Positions 12,222 to 24,879 of a stretch of 64,000 nt of DNA are shown here, in pieces. Source of the stretch: Pholis gunnellus (taxonomy: Eukaryota; Chordata; Actinopteri; Perciformes; Pholidae). The position numbers and the translations under genes are program-made. Every line of letters starts with the position of its first letter. Positions within the stretch are counted from its first letter, which is position 1. The stretch lies in contig OU342804.1 of NCBI GenBank assembly GCA_910591455.2, positions 21,912,484 through 21,976,483 on the forward strand, read 5' to 3'. The notes beneath the pieces are model-generated. The model was not told where the DNA came from and did not search any database. It worked only from the letters and a program-made list of their open reading frames with translations.

Positions 12222-12229
12222 GTCTAGAG
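12222..12229. repeat. Right 8-bp target-site duplication of the hAT element
   Basis: Exact copy of the left duplication GTCTAGAG. It fixes the right boundary of the transposon at 12221. Confidence 0.95.
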
Positions 12230-14439
12230 TATGTGACGTATGTGTGTACAACATAACACCTTTTTTAATGCTCATGATAACGGCTGCAGCTATTTGCATG
12301 CACAAATTTAGATTAGTTGAGACGGGTGAATATGAAAATAATTCATATTAGCATTGATTTTGAAGAGGCAGGTCTCACAAACGCACACTTTTAAGGACAC
12401 ACACCACTAAAGGCCACCTTAAATGATGGAAAATTTGCAAATGAAAAACAGGCCGTTTGGAAATGAATCTACATACGGGGATTCCCTGGCCTAAACAATC
12501 AATTATCTCTTTAAACTTGTAACATCTATCAACATTTGTCACAAACCATACAGCAGAGCAGGTGGTGAGTTAACACAACGTCCACAGGGAACCAGGGAGA
12601 GCAGCCAGCGGGCGCCCAGTCAGGGCGGCGGTTACTCCTGTGTGAAGTGATGTCTCCCACTACAGGGCTGTGCTGCTCTGTGATACAACCACTCAGACCC
12701 TCAATGTAGACGTCATTATAGTGCAGCTGAATGGCAGCTGTCACAGAACCTGGCCATCAATTTCAGAGCAGCTCATTGCTGTAGGCGTACAGAGAAGCAC
12801 ACCTTGATTGTCTCACCAAATCAAAGGCTTCTCTCTGCTGTTCTTCACCCTTCGCCAACTGTAGCCAACCAACAGTGATTAGGAAGGAAGTTGTGGTGGC
12901 TGATGCAGTAAATCAAAAAACTTTACAAGGCAGGACCTGAACATGGACCTTTTTCATTTTTCAGTGTTGGTCTCTGATTTATTACATATGACATGAACAC
13001 ATGAGGGAGCGTTTTAGTCAATCATTCCAGCAATGTCACCCCACTAATTCATCAGAGCTTGCGTAATTAATATTTTAATCAACTCACAACAGCCTCCATA
13101 AAACGGTCAAATCCTGCCACATTGGTCATTAAGAAGCGAAATAAAATTGCAGAGCTTAGCTAAGCAAGACGATGTAAAATAGACACAACTGTAGTTGATT
13201 TTGATGAAGTCAAAGTTTTCCAGAAATATAGTGTATGCTGCCTATCCAAAACCAAAGGTTCCTTAAAATGTCCCTCTTGTTTTCTCCCAGTGCGATGGGA
13301 TCTTTCACTCTAGATTCTCTGACACACAAGATAATGCTGGATGAGCACAAAGCAGAGACAAAAAATGTAATCAGCCAGAAAGTATGAAGTGAAACGCTGC
13401 CAAGATGACAATCTGCAAGAAGTGTGTAATTAGGAGACCAACACATTTTAACATCAGTAGAACAGCACTTGGCTCTTTAGAGGAAGGAAACGGAAAGAAT
13501 TAAACACTTAGAGCATGACCACAGCATCATGTTTGAATAAATGGGAAGAATAAGTCAATTAAAAGGAGCCTTTTCAGTCCATAAAGGATGGAGTAAACAC
13601 TGGGCTAGAGGCAGAAGAATAATCAAAATCACATTTTATACAGCTATAAACTTGTCAAGGGACTGTAGAGAAGACAAAGACCTAGAGATTATCTCAAAGA
13701 CTAGTTCCAGAATAATTAGACTTTCATGGTTTGTGAAATAATTGAATTATCCATAGAAATGTAGTCTTTATAGCTGGAATCTTACCACGTCATTCATTAT
13801 AAACACATGGAGTCATGCTCAGACATTATCAATCTTTTCAAAATGGGTTCATGTGTGTGCTCTGAATTCAATTTATATAGATAAATTAAGTGCTCCTGCA
13901 CAATTTCTGCTACTTTAACACGTACTGTATATATATATCAGAAACACTGGCTGTTAGATCATTTTAAGCAGTTCTTCAAGAACGTCTACAGCATGTATTT
14001 TCCTTGATGTGGAAAATTAGATTCTCGTTGCTTTATGAACCTGCCACTAATGCTTGTGGGATAATATTATGAAATGTTAGTGAAAATGTAGCAGCTGTAG
14101 GAAGTAAATGCATAACTAAATCTCATACAATAATTAATTATCTTTTTTTATTTTGTATTGTTGGGATTTCTTTTCGTATTATAAGCAAACATTAGCTTTG
14201 AGCTCTTCTTCCTGGCAAGAGATACTGTCATATGCCAAATTCCCTTTACGGTGACAAAGGCAAGTATAAAAAGCCAACTGAGCATAGACATGCTGGAAAA
14301 TGTTCCCATTCATATTCAATATTTAAATTCCTTTCCGTGTGTCGGTGTATATGCATGAGTGCTCGGTGATCGCAGCGTACCAATTGCAGCTTGAAGTACT
14401 GTAGATTGCTGGCTTTGACATTTTCCCATTGTGCATGGT
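12230..14439. other. Single-copy noncoding DNA, no gene seen
   Basis: Unique-looking, moderately AT-rich sequence. The part around 12,550-13,140 is more GC-balanced and could include regulatory DNA. I see no exon, RNA gene or repeat family. Confidence 0.5.
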
Positions 14440-14720
14440 GGTGCAGCAGGCAATAATTGAATATCAGGTGCATAAGCTGCTCTTTAATTTGACATGTGTG
14501 CTTGAGGCAATAAACACATGTGGTGCAGTGGGGGCTGCATAATTGCAGAGGAATAAAATATCATATCAAGAGTGAGAGGATCATTGTATCAGGTACCCAA
14601 AGACAGCTCGTTTGATCATTACGCCAAGGCTAAAGAGGTTGGCTAATTAGTTGTCATTAAAACTCACCCCCTAATCAGGGCTCGTTCTTGCATAAAAAAT
14701 GTCCCCATCACATGATAAGC
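14440..14720. promoter_or_regulatory. CNE-like block with CTAATTAG core
   Basis: Seen: a palindromic homeodomain core CTAATTAG at 14643-14650 within a repeat-free segment containing several TAAT/ATTA and ATCA words (for example GATCATTACGCC near 14616). No coding potential. Inferred: candidate enhancer on composition and motif density. Confidence 0.35.
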
Positions 14721-17512
14721 AAAAAAATGCCCTTAACCCTTTCAGGCCGATCTCCGTGCTTACAGCTATTAGCATCGAGAACACTGAAACACTGGTACAG
14801 ATAAACTTTGTTTTACTGTATTTTTGACGAGTTAGAATAAGATGCGCTTGTTTTGTTGTTGTACATGATGTGTTTGCTTTCCAGTGTGAGAGAAATAGAT
14901 ATACTCAAACTTTCCCCAGATCCTAAAATCATCAGCTCAACGGTGACATATAGGCTGATGCACTTAGCAGAGGAGAAGACGGAGAAGAAGGAAATCAGGG
15001 AACGGAGATAAAGAAGACACGGCAGCACAGATGCGGTATATCAGTTTAAGTGGGAATGACTTCTTCAGACAAGACCCTGGTGAGGGGACCCCCGATGTCT
15101 CAGAAACCATGGGTGCCTCCTGCCATGACTTTCAAAGATGGCAGAAAGTGCTCCAGTGAGAGACCCATGCATTATTAGCTGACAACCCCATATAAATAAT
15201 AAGGCACATAATGCCAAGTGTGAGTGCTTGTGTCTCCACAAGGACGCTCAACAGGTGCACCTCTCGTTGCTGCATTTCCATTTTGTTCAACAAAGAGCCT
15301 GCCTGTGCGAATGACTTCTGTCTGAAAGCTTTGCCTGATCATTCTTTTATGTGCCACTTCCCAGAATGCACAACATTCACGGGACCTCATGATAATAGGC
15401 TCGTCGGGACACAGAGAAAGGAGCGAGACGCTTGTCAGAGTGGATACATCCGTGGCTGACCCGAGGGAGATAGCTCAGTGCACGACACATCAGTTACAGG
15501 ACACCCGAGTGACCCTCTCCCCCCTCCTTACAGGCTAATGGTTGTCAAGTCAGTGAGGGCCTATGCTCTTGTCAGGGCAAGGCCTGTTGTCATGTGAAAT
15601 CCATTAGAGGTCGCAAGCACACAGGATGGGCGGTCGATTGATAGGGCAGGAGGAGAAGTGAGGCAAAAGCAAGGGAAGAAAAGATCTCCCGACTGTACTG
15701 TACTCTCCTTAAGGACATGTTAAAGCAAACTGAAGTAGAGTGGAAAATTGATGGAGATGTCTTACATTATTGTTGTACTTCTGAGCCATGGGTTACAACT
15801 TGAAAATTGAAAATTGTGTCATGTAATCCAAAGCGAGTCCACAAAGATACAAGACATAAGGTTGGCTTTGAGTTTGGTAAAATGTCCTCAGAAATGGTCA
15901 GATATTGATATTACTTCCCAAACCCCACAATGAAAGTATTTCAATGAACACTGACACTGATGATCGCCAATGGCTACCTAAATACTACTATTCTCAAACC
16001 CCGTTCTTCCTAAATTTGCTGAAAGTCTGTTCATCATTTAACTTGTTTACTCTTTTTCCATTCTTTTTAAAATTCAATGCTGATGTCATCCAAAATTTCA
16101 AAACGTATTTCTCAAGACTTGACACTGCTACAAACTTTGGAAGATGTGTTATCTTCAGTGACAGCACACTGAGTCATACTGCGGGTTTCTTAATTAGATT
16201 CATTCACAGGCAATTTAGTGGGGAGCCACTGGATAGTTGAGCACCAATCCATATGCTTTTTATTTTCTGCTTATTTTTTCATTTGTTATACTTTTGCATG
16301 AGAGACCCTGTGAACACTCATCTTTCTGTCAAATCACTCCAAACAGCAGCCTCATTTTCTCTTTTCAGCTCTGAACACATTAAGGATAGGGTCTTTTGTT
16401 TAAAGTGTCAAACATGTCAGCAATTATCAAACCTGCATTCTATTTTTCATGCCTGTTTCCCTTAATTTATGAGTGCTAATTAGTATCTTTCACTGTCGCA
16501 CAAATGTGCAAGGCGATACAATGCCACATATTGGAAAAAATACAACTATAATGGTCTTTGATGAAGTTTATCTTTTACTTCTAATTCCATAATGATATTG
16601 TAACAATACCTACTGTACAAACACAACATACTGCCTCTATATAAGCTTCAGAGTTTATATATAGATATGTTTTAGCCTTTTGGGCCATAAGGTTTGCAGT
16701 ATAGTTTGTCTAGAGTAGTATTTGTTCAGTAATTCTTCTACAGAAGGCCTTTTTCCTGTTTTATCTGAAAAGTATTAATTCTGGATGTTATGTTATTTCC
16801 TTCAGAGATGCTTTTGTAAAGTGAGATGATCGTGTTTCTTCCCTTTGTTTGGATTTGTTGTGACACAGACATTGAGTCTGTCAAGTACATTGAAATGTAC
16901 TTTTTGTTACTGATTTTTTTACTTTGGCAGAGCCTATTGTGTATAAACACCTTAAGACTTAGAACATTTTTCTTTCTTCATACAATCCTCCAGCTTCATC
17001 TAATTAAGATCACAGTTGCCCATTTGTTGAGATAACCGAAGCACTAGTCAACCAGCTTTTGTAGGATTAGGCTAGTGAGAGTGTCACCTAAAGGACCTGG
17101 AGGAATCATCTTTAAATTGTGAAGTTAAACATGGTCAAATTGTTAGATTCTTTTTAAACTCAAGTTCTCAAGTTATTTCTAAGACCAAAGCATAACAGGT
17201 TATGCTTCCTAGTTATAAGAAAAACAGACATTTTAATGAAAAATAAAAATAAATGTAAAGGCTCAATCCTTCATTGTTGTATCCTATACATTTGAGCTAA
17301 TTTAACAGACATGATTTGTCTTTTAGATTTAGAAAAATCTGTGTTTTGAAAGTGTGGGCATTTTTTAAATATTGATGTCTTATACATTACTCATGTTGAT
17401 GAACCCTTATCAGATCCCGAAAAACATGAATATGCTGGTTAGTTGTTGTGAGCTGTTTGAAATAGTTTTTGCGAGGTGACCCTTCTGGTTGAACTGTTGT
17501 GTGTGTGGAGAT
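14721..17512. other. Single-copy noncoding DNA, no gene seen
   Basis: AT-rich sequence. A 111-codon frame at 15905-16240 has no recognisable domain, AT-biased composition and no splice context, so I do not call it a gene. No repeat family was recognised. Confidence 0.5.
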
Positions 17513-17535
17513 TTGTGTGTGTGTGTGTGTGTGTG
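17513..17535. repeat. (GT)n microsatellite
   Basis: About eleven GT units, preceded by a shorter GT patch. A 10-bp-arm hairpin (GCATGTATAA with TTATACATGC) lies about 25 bases downstream. Confidence 0.92.
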
Positions 17536-17689
17536 AGAACTGAGCTGTGTACAGTAAGTGCATGTATAATTAATAGTTTATACATGCTGTAATAAGTCAT
17601 TTTGTTTGTCGATGTCCATGTTTGCTTACATATGTGACCGAAGATGGTCGTTTCAGAGTATTGTCTGAAATGTAAGCTTTCATGGGGTC

Positions 17690-18330
17690 TTTTGAAGGAT
17701 GCTACTGAGCTGCCCATGATAATTAGAGAGCTATGACCTTCTCATTAGTACCAGAAGGCTGCTCGTTCTCTCTAGCCCTCCCTTCTACCATCATGCAGGC
17801 CTGCCACAGGACAATCAGTATATCAAAGCAAAATATTTATTAAAGCCAAAATTACAAAAGCACACAGCACAACCTTTGAATTACAGACCCTAATATATGC
17901 AGAGTCAAATGAATCGATGTGCTTAACCCCCCTAAAACCCTTCCCATCCTGCTCGCTTGTATCTTCAATTTTTCATTACAATTTTCCAGGGCTTCAAAGT
18001 AGCATCGCATAGCTAATCTGTTTCTTCTCCTCTGACAAAGACAAAGACCTGTTTCAAATTGTCCCTTTGTTTGAACCTGCTTTCCTCCCTGTCTTTTACA
18101 TCTAAATGTCAAAAACTGGATTAAATACAGAGGCACTCATCTGGCGAGGCTGCTGGGGAGAATAAGCAGAGATGTGGCAGAGGGTGTTTTAGAAGCCCTT
18201 TAATTAATCTTCCCCATTCATTTTGTTGTATGTCTGATCTACCGTATGAGTCATTAGCATCTTGTTGTTCTCCAAGAAAACATTTAACACTTCTGAGAGT
18301 ATTCACAAGTTCAACAGTATAATAATGGCC
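17690..18330. promoter_or_regulatory. CNE-like block
   Basis: Seen: TAATTA at 17720-17725 and TAATTAATC at 18201-18209 in repeat-free sequence. Two minus-strand frames of 61-94 codons show no protein features. Inferred: one or two candidate enhancers. The middle portion (17,800-18,120) is less distinctive. Confidence 0.3.
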
Positions 18331-19129
18331 TTGGTGTGTGCGTGTATGAGCTAAATAAAAGCCAAACAGTTTTTTTTTTCAAGCTGCTAGACCCAGAACT
18401 GCATATTGGGATACATAGTGTGGTAAACTACAGTATGTATGTGTTTTCTGCTTCATGTGAGGTCTCAGTAGGAAGACATGGGCTGAGTTGTGATTAGACT
18501 CCTGAGGGCTATTCTTATGGAAAGACCCCTGCACAAGACACATGTGAGATGTTTTGACCTAATCAGCAGATACTTTTGAGGTGTGCAACATTGTCATTAA
18601 ATCCTGTCTTGTCACCAAAAACCTTCCTGTTTTATGTGCCACATATGTGTGTTTACTTGATGTTTTTACCTAATCAAGCTGAATGAGGTGAAAAGCAGAA
18701 ACCGATGCATTATCAGTTCCTTTTTAAAGCTTTTGAGTATTATCGGCATTTGAGATTCAATTCAATAATGATTTGAATGCAATTCTCGATGCTTCTCAAT
18801 ATATCTCATCCTCAATTTTCTATATCACATGGCTGCTTTTTCATTAGTTAATACGAGCAGTCAGATAAATCTGAACTCCCCTTTTATTTAGAAAGTGTTT
18901 TAAATAAATCTGTCTACAGCAGTTTTAAGTACATAAACATTATACAAAACCATAAATCCTTTTGCAAGTACATGTCCTGTAATCTCCAAAAGTAAGGTCA
19001 TGCCTATGGCATTTTACACTGCTTTTTTTCAACTAGCAGCTTGCAGACGTTAATTAGTTTGGTTTCCTTACTCACAGCTCCTCTATTCTCACTTGGTTTA
19101 AGTCACTGCATCTCCCGCCAGAACAAAAC
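18331..19129. other. Single-copy AT-rich DNA, no gene seen
   Basis: No exon, RNA gene or recognised repeat. Only short poly-T runs stand out. Confidence 0.5.
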
Positions 19130-19460
19130 CACAGTTGAATTTCAGCATGTACGTTTTTTTAGCCCAACATTGTTGAAACGATATTGGTAGCTAGAGCAAC
19201 AAGTTAGTGGACTGCCGAGTGTTTGAAGGCCGTCTCTCTGATTCGCCCTAGCTGAAACACGTCGATCAGAGGAGAGAGAGAGGAACGATAGAATAGAAAC
19301 AAGCGCGACAGACAGTAAATGACAGTAAAACGCAGTAACGACACTGAGCTGAAATGAAAGTGTAACCGTTGTGTTGATAATAGGAAAGCTGGAAAAAAGT
19401 ACCAATGTAAATGTGTAATTATGACACGATAAAAAAAAAACGTTTTCCAGCTTAATACAT
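19130..19460. repeat. Possible old transposon fragment, CpG-bearing
   Basis: Seen: about a dozen CpGs in 330 bases, unusual for this window, and a perfect 11-bp inverted repeat AAGCTGGAAAA (19386-19396) with TTTTCCAGCTT (19443-19453). I do not recognise the family and find no target duplication. The call rests on composition differing from the flanks; it could instead be host sequence. Confidence 0.25.
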
Positions 19461-19699
19461 CCTCTTTATTGTGGATACATGTGTTGATTGGAAATGACAT
19501 GAGGTTAAAATCACTTATTGAATCTAATCAGAGCATAACCGATTGTCATTATGGAAAAGAGGCGATTTCGTGAGTTGTTTTGGACACTCAGTTAGTTGAT
19601 GTATATGAGCGTGTAATCTTTATCCTTAGGTCCTATGAAGCAGCGGTAGTGTGACAGACACATGCCAGAGCTGACACACAACATGCTGTGTGTGAGCGG

Positions 19700-20100
19700 A
19701 CTCAGCGTAGCCGTGCCACCCTAACCAAGTCATTAGGCTCCTCGCCACCTGCACAGTTTCCTCCTACATAAAGAGCTGTATAAATTAATCACACACAGCC
19801 TTATGCACTTTGATGCAATTTATAATGCACATTAATGAGGGCTGACAGCTGTAACTAAAAGGCAGAATGATCACTTACAATTCAAATAAAAATCACAGTG
19901 CAATAACAAAAGTCATTTGCATGACTTTTTTTCCCTGTCTTGCTCTATTTTCATCTTTATCCAGCTTTGATTCCTGCTGTTTTATCAGAGGCCGAATGCC
20001 TGTGAAAAGACTAAATGATCTGCAAATTGATGCAACACTTAGGCTGTGTCTCACTCCAGAGTATGAAGTCTAATTGTACATTGTGTGAAGGTATGAAATT
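19700..20100. promoter_or_regulatory. CNE-like block with palindromic octamer and PBX/HOX-like site
   Basis: Seen: ATTAATCA at 19784-19791, the complement of the PBX/HOX word TGATTAAT. The octamer ATTTGCAT at 19915-19922 is centred in a perfect palindrome, AAAAGTCAT and ATGACTTTT with a TTGC centre (19908-19929), with AACAAAA adjoining. The block lacks simple repeats and coding potential. Inferred: one of the better enhancer candidates in the window. Confidence 0.4.
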
Positions 20101-22149
20101 TATTGATAAAAAGGCTTTTCTCCGCACCTCATTTCAATCTCAATGTCTTATCAGTCGCCTTTGTTAAGTCACTGCTTGTTGATGGGCATTCATTTGTTAT
20201 ACAGTTTACTGATTACACTCCTGTTTTTCCATGTTTTTTCATAGGAGAAACTTTTCTTTTGTTGTGCTATATTTCCAATGCAATATCAAAGAAAATAAAT
20301 TTACAACCACACATTGTGCGCACATGAAAACATCATGAGGAAACCATTTGAGCTGACCTTCAGAGGTGCTAATTAAATTTTGGGCGTGTGGCGATGGTAT
20401 AACTGATTTCATTCTTCATTATGGCCTGTAATGACATTTCTCAGCTGTCAGAAGCATTGCAGGGGGCTCGCTTGTGAGGTTTGGGATGAATTAACCATTA
20501 TACCGTCATAGAGACAGAAAAAACATGGCAAACAGCTCAGAGTTGCTCATTCACAGACTGAAACTGAACGTTTACTGCAAAAAACACATTTAGCAAAGCT
20601 CGCCAAAAATGAATGCAATATGCTTTTTGCCATTCAGCTGCTTATAACAACAGGGCATATGACCTTCCTGAATGCAGAGCAAACCCATATGTCTCTGCTC
20701 CAATAAAAGGCTTTAACGGGATACTAAAGAGTTAATTAAAATGTCAGTATGCGTAGGTCAGCTGCAGTGCAGAATCTGGAGTGGAAGATATACAGTAACA
20801 CTACAAAGACCTCAGCTGGATCTGTGAGGCCATGCACAGAGAAGAAGGATGTCCTTGGCTCTGATTTACACACACATTCTTGTTGTAAAAGCAATGGCAT
20901 TTTAAATACCGGTTCGTTTGAACACTGTAAGCAAAGCTACGTTGGACTGGAGGAATGGAAGCAAGTCCAATGTCACCACTCGTCACCTGGTCATTAGAAG
21001 CCAAACTGCAATACAGTCCAATACTCCAAGTGCTACGATACATGAGGTGTCGCCAGGACACTTGACGTGTTCAGTAAGTGTTGTTCATGTGTAAGGTTGT
21101 CTGGTGATGCAGTATAACGCGTAGTAATGGAGCAAAGACAACATATTATGTTGTCAACATTTACATAATAAACTGTTTGCCTGCAGTCTGTAGTTTAATA
21201 GATATGTTTAAATACAGTACAAGCCAATACCACATTAATTTAGACAGTCCAATTATTAATTATTTACAATAGCTAATGTCTAAATGCTTATGCAACTTTA
21301 TTTATCCTGTACGTGCACTGTAGCCACATTTTTTTTCGATGCATCAAAGATTTACATTAGGTATTTTCTCTGAATAGATGAGCAAATAAAAACATATGTA
21401 CATCTCAACTTAAGTAAATTAATTAAATCTTTCTGTAACTAAAATAAATGCTAAAATGAATTCTTAAATGTAATGAACTAATAATAAGCAAAGACAAAGA
21501 TGAAAACTTTAAAATAACAATAGAAATTATCCGGCCATCCTCATGTCATCGTCCTGTTTTCTGAGCGACGTTGTATGTTTCACTGTTGTATTTCACAACA
21601 GATAAGATCTGAAGGGCCACTCATCTGCAGAGAGAGTGGAGAGTAAGTAGATGGGATGTGGGCTGAGAAAAGGAAGGGTGACTGACACGGTTAAATGGTT
21701 CATTCCCCGGAGGGTGGATGTAGATCTCGTTGTTTTCATTACCTGTCTGTTGGTCTGTCTTCTTTCTGATTATACAGACGATCTGATCCCACAATGTCCA
21801 GTGTAAAGCGTTCTGCCACAGTTCTCTCTGACAGACAGGTATTTTTAGTTAAAAGGTCTCGTTCACAAGACTCATCCATTAGATAACGTGGTTGCCAAGG
21901 AAAACAGACTAGCTAACATCAAACTACAAACCACATTGGTTTAGACAGAAATTATTCTGATGGTAATGGTCATTTTTGCAGACCAAATGCATTTTAACTT
22001 GGTAAAGGAAGTAACATCCTCTAATATTAAGCATTATCTCAGTCAAAGTTAAACTCCAATGTCTGCTGAATACTCATGATCATAATACATTTGCAAGTAG
22101 CTCTTATTATAGCACATGAATACATGTTTACTAGTATCACTGAATTGCA
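20101..22149. other. Single-copy noncoding DNA, no gene seen
   Basis: AT-rich unique-looking sequence. Overlapping frames of 82 and 86 codons on opposite strands near 20,750-21,060 show no domain. No repeat family was recognised. Confidence 0.5.
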
Positions 22150-22700
22150 TTTTGCAACCCTGTCTCCTACGTCTCCAAACAACGTTTTGTAACACGCGTA
22201 AACTCAACATTAACTTGTGGTTTCACGCGGAACACAAACAGCGGTCTCCTGGGTGAAAGTACCACATCAGACTCGTATAAACCCAGATGCCACATTTGCT
22301 GTCAACATGTGAACTACAATTTCTCACATCTCTGGCATGCCAACTCTGTCTCCTACTAAAACTACATTCCCATACAACTAAATTCGAGGGAAAAGTGTTA
22401 TTTCCCAAATGTTAGCCACGTGTTATAAACAGTTAATAACACGTGGCTAACATTGTAAAAACATAACAAAAAATGCTCCAAAACTACTTCATTAGTTTTA
22501 GATAAAATATTGTGGTTTGGCTTAAAATGACTACGAAAATTGAAACAAAACTACTTGCATGTGTTTAGGCAAGAAAAGTTGGTTAAAACGTGACACAAAC
22601 AGTAGTCTTCTGGGTGAAAGCCAGAGTTTTTTGAGTAAACATAATCCACAACAAAATATGCTTTGCTCGAAACGTAATTCACAGTGCATTTTTGGGGGAT
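22150..22700. repeat. Interspersed repeat block with internal direct repeats and a 19-bp hairpin
   Basis: Seen: a 28-base word beginning ACACAAACAG and ending CTGGGTGAAAG occurs twice in direct orientation (22232-22259 and 22593-22620) with three transitions. CTGTCTCCTAC also occurs twice (from 22160 and 22345). Between them lies a perfect inverted repeat (22408-22454). From memory, the words GTTTAGGCAA, GGTTTGGCTTAAAATGACTAC and CTGGGTGAAAG belong to a repeat common in percomorph genomes. The class is unknown to me, and the ends are approximate because I find no clear target duplication. Confidence 0.6.
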
Positions 22701-23857
22701 AGAAACAAATTGTTTAAGAGACAGGGCTGCTTTTGAGTTTTACTTTTACTGATTTACTTTTTGCCTCAATTTTATTTTGCCATTGTACCGATTTGCTTTA
22801 AGGTTGCATAAGATAATAAATACAAGCAAGCTAATCTTGCGGTATTCTTTGCTAATGCTCATGTTTTATCATTACGGTTTTTAATAATGCTCTTTCAGAT
22901 TATATTGCACACCAAGAGTGTTCTTACCAGCAGTACTTCTACTTGGATAGACCCGCACTTGTACCCTGCCATGCTAGGGACTCTAATAGCGATGGTGGAA
23001 ATTCATTGAGAATGGGGGTTGGTTTCTGGGTCATGGGGACCTCATGTCCTCCTCAATACTACTCCATATGAGACCAACCAAGTGAACCACCAGAGTCTTT
23101 GTTAAATATTTATCCCCTGTCAATAATTAAATGCTCATTATTTGAACCTGAAGAGTGCTGTGATTTCAAATTTAATGTGCTTCTAATGCATGGGGTGATA
23201 AAGCACGCCTATTAGCTAGGCTGCATGATGAAACGTAGATGCGTACAGCCTTGCCCATTCTTTTTCAGTTGAACAGGTAAAAATAATCCGTGTTTCAAAT
23301 GAAAAATTTACAACCGTTGTCCAGACTTTTTTGAAGAACATCTGAGGTTTTGTATTCTATGACTGTACATGATTTTGAACAAATGTCAGAGAAAAGAAGC
23401 TTGTTATCTCTGGCCCGTTTAATTTGAATCTTCCCTAAAAGCAAGAGACTTTTCAGGAGATCTGTTCCTGGTTCTGCCACAGCACCATCAACCACCCACA
23501 CAGGAAATAATGACACATGAGCCAATTTAGGTGATAAGATACAGGCAGGGCATGAATACACAAATATACAATAAATATGCAAACAACAAGATCTGTTACC
23601 CAAGGGCTAGGGGCTCACATGATAATACAAGTATTGTCCTGCAGCAATGCAGCACTCTCAACCAGTAGTGCTATCAATTAACTCCAGGAGGAAGTCAGTG
23701 CATCAACAATCCTTTGCCCCTTTCTTAAAACTTTCAAGAATTTTTAAATACATAATAATTTCCTTCTTTGATGTCAGGCATTTTTCATTGTTTGTTGTTA
23801 TTATGATCTGCACTATGAACAACTGAGAATTACCCCAGCTGTTTTTACAAATGTCTG

Positions 23858-23860
<3 letters not shown>
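22701..23860. other. Single-copy noncoding DNA, no gene seen
   Basis: AT-rich sequence. A 102-codon minus-strand frame at 23295-23603 has no recognisable domain and is not called. A GC-balanced segment at 22,920-23,090 is unremarkable otherwise. Confidence 0.5.

Positions 23861-23891
<31 letters not shown>
23861..23891. repeat. (GT)n microsatellite
   Basis: Fifteen uninterrupted GT units. The overlapping open frames on both strands are poly-Cys-Val or poly-Thr-His translations of the repeat. Confidence 0.96.
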
Positions 23892-23892
<1 letters not shown>

Positions 23893-24879
23893 ACCCGTGT
23901 GTGTTCTCGTATGGCTCAAGGACCTGTCTGTGATGTAAACACAGGGAGGGTAAACACACAGGCAGCTTGTAGTCTCCATTGTTATTATCCTGTTTGTATA
24001 ATTAGCCTTATAAATTGCTCACATCAAAGGCGCTGTCCCTTGAAATACTTCCATGCTTCTGTTAAAGTGAGGGAGAAAAGAGTTGGGAGGAGAAGATCTG
24101 GTCCCCCTCCCAATGAGACATGTTGAGCTTCTGCTGGGCATCTGAAGATTAAGCAGGGGAATGTTACCAAAGTGTAGCTGTGTCTGGTGGCAATCCCGTT
24201 TTTTCCCCCGGGCCTGTCTTTGTGATGCTACTTTGATATGTTGTTAAACTGCCAGAATATAAAGGCTGCAGTACGCTAGAAATGAACAAGTTGACGCAAC
24301 ATGTCGTCCGACCACGTTGTGAGGCAAAAGTGTCTTGATTTGAGCAGTCACACCTTATTCTGTTGTACAGTCACTCCTCCAAGGCGTTCACAGTGTTGCA
24401 CTTTTTACATCCAAAGTGTCACATAGGTATAGCTTTGTGAAGAAAGAAAAAGAGAGGTTGAAATTCTGTAAACTCTCTCACCTTTGCACACCTGGCCAAT
24501 CATTGCGCGATGTGGTTGTGATTGTTGGATTGTCAGTTTGGGAAAATTACAAGAAATGTTGAATGCAGCTTCCTTAATTCTGACATTGGAACGGTATTGG
24601 GAGAGGGGTTTTCAGACACTGTTCACCTATCAGACAAGTACTTCAGCTGAAGCATAATGATGTCTTTAACCTAGTCATATCAGTATAGTGTGTAAAAAAG
24701 CATCACTTAATGAGCTGATTATACTTGAACACTGTGTGTAAAAATCACTGTTTGCCGCTTTGTATAAACTAATCACCACAAGAGGAAACTTTTCCCGTCA
24801 ACTTCTACCCTTTCAACTCGGTGTCATTGTGAATATTGCAGTGCCTTCATATTAACTCCTCCCTCTTAATTAAAACATA
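23892..24879. other. Single-copy noncoding DNA, no gene seen
   Basis: Unique-looking sequence with no supported exon, RNA gene or repeat. Confidence 0.5.

Noticed and set aside
15905..16240. 111-codon open frame as a gene
   Set aside because: AT-biased, hydrophobic by composition and with no family resemblance; consistent with chance.
23703..24126. Frames with poly-Thr-His and poly-Cys-Val
   Set aside because: Arise from the (GT)15 microsatellite.
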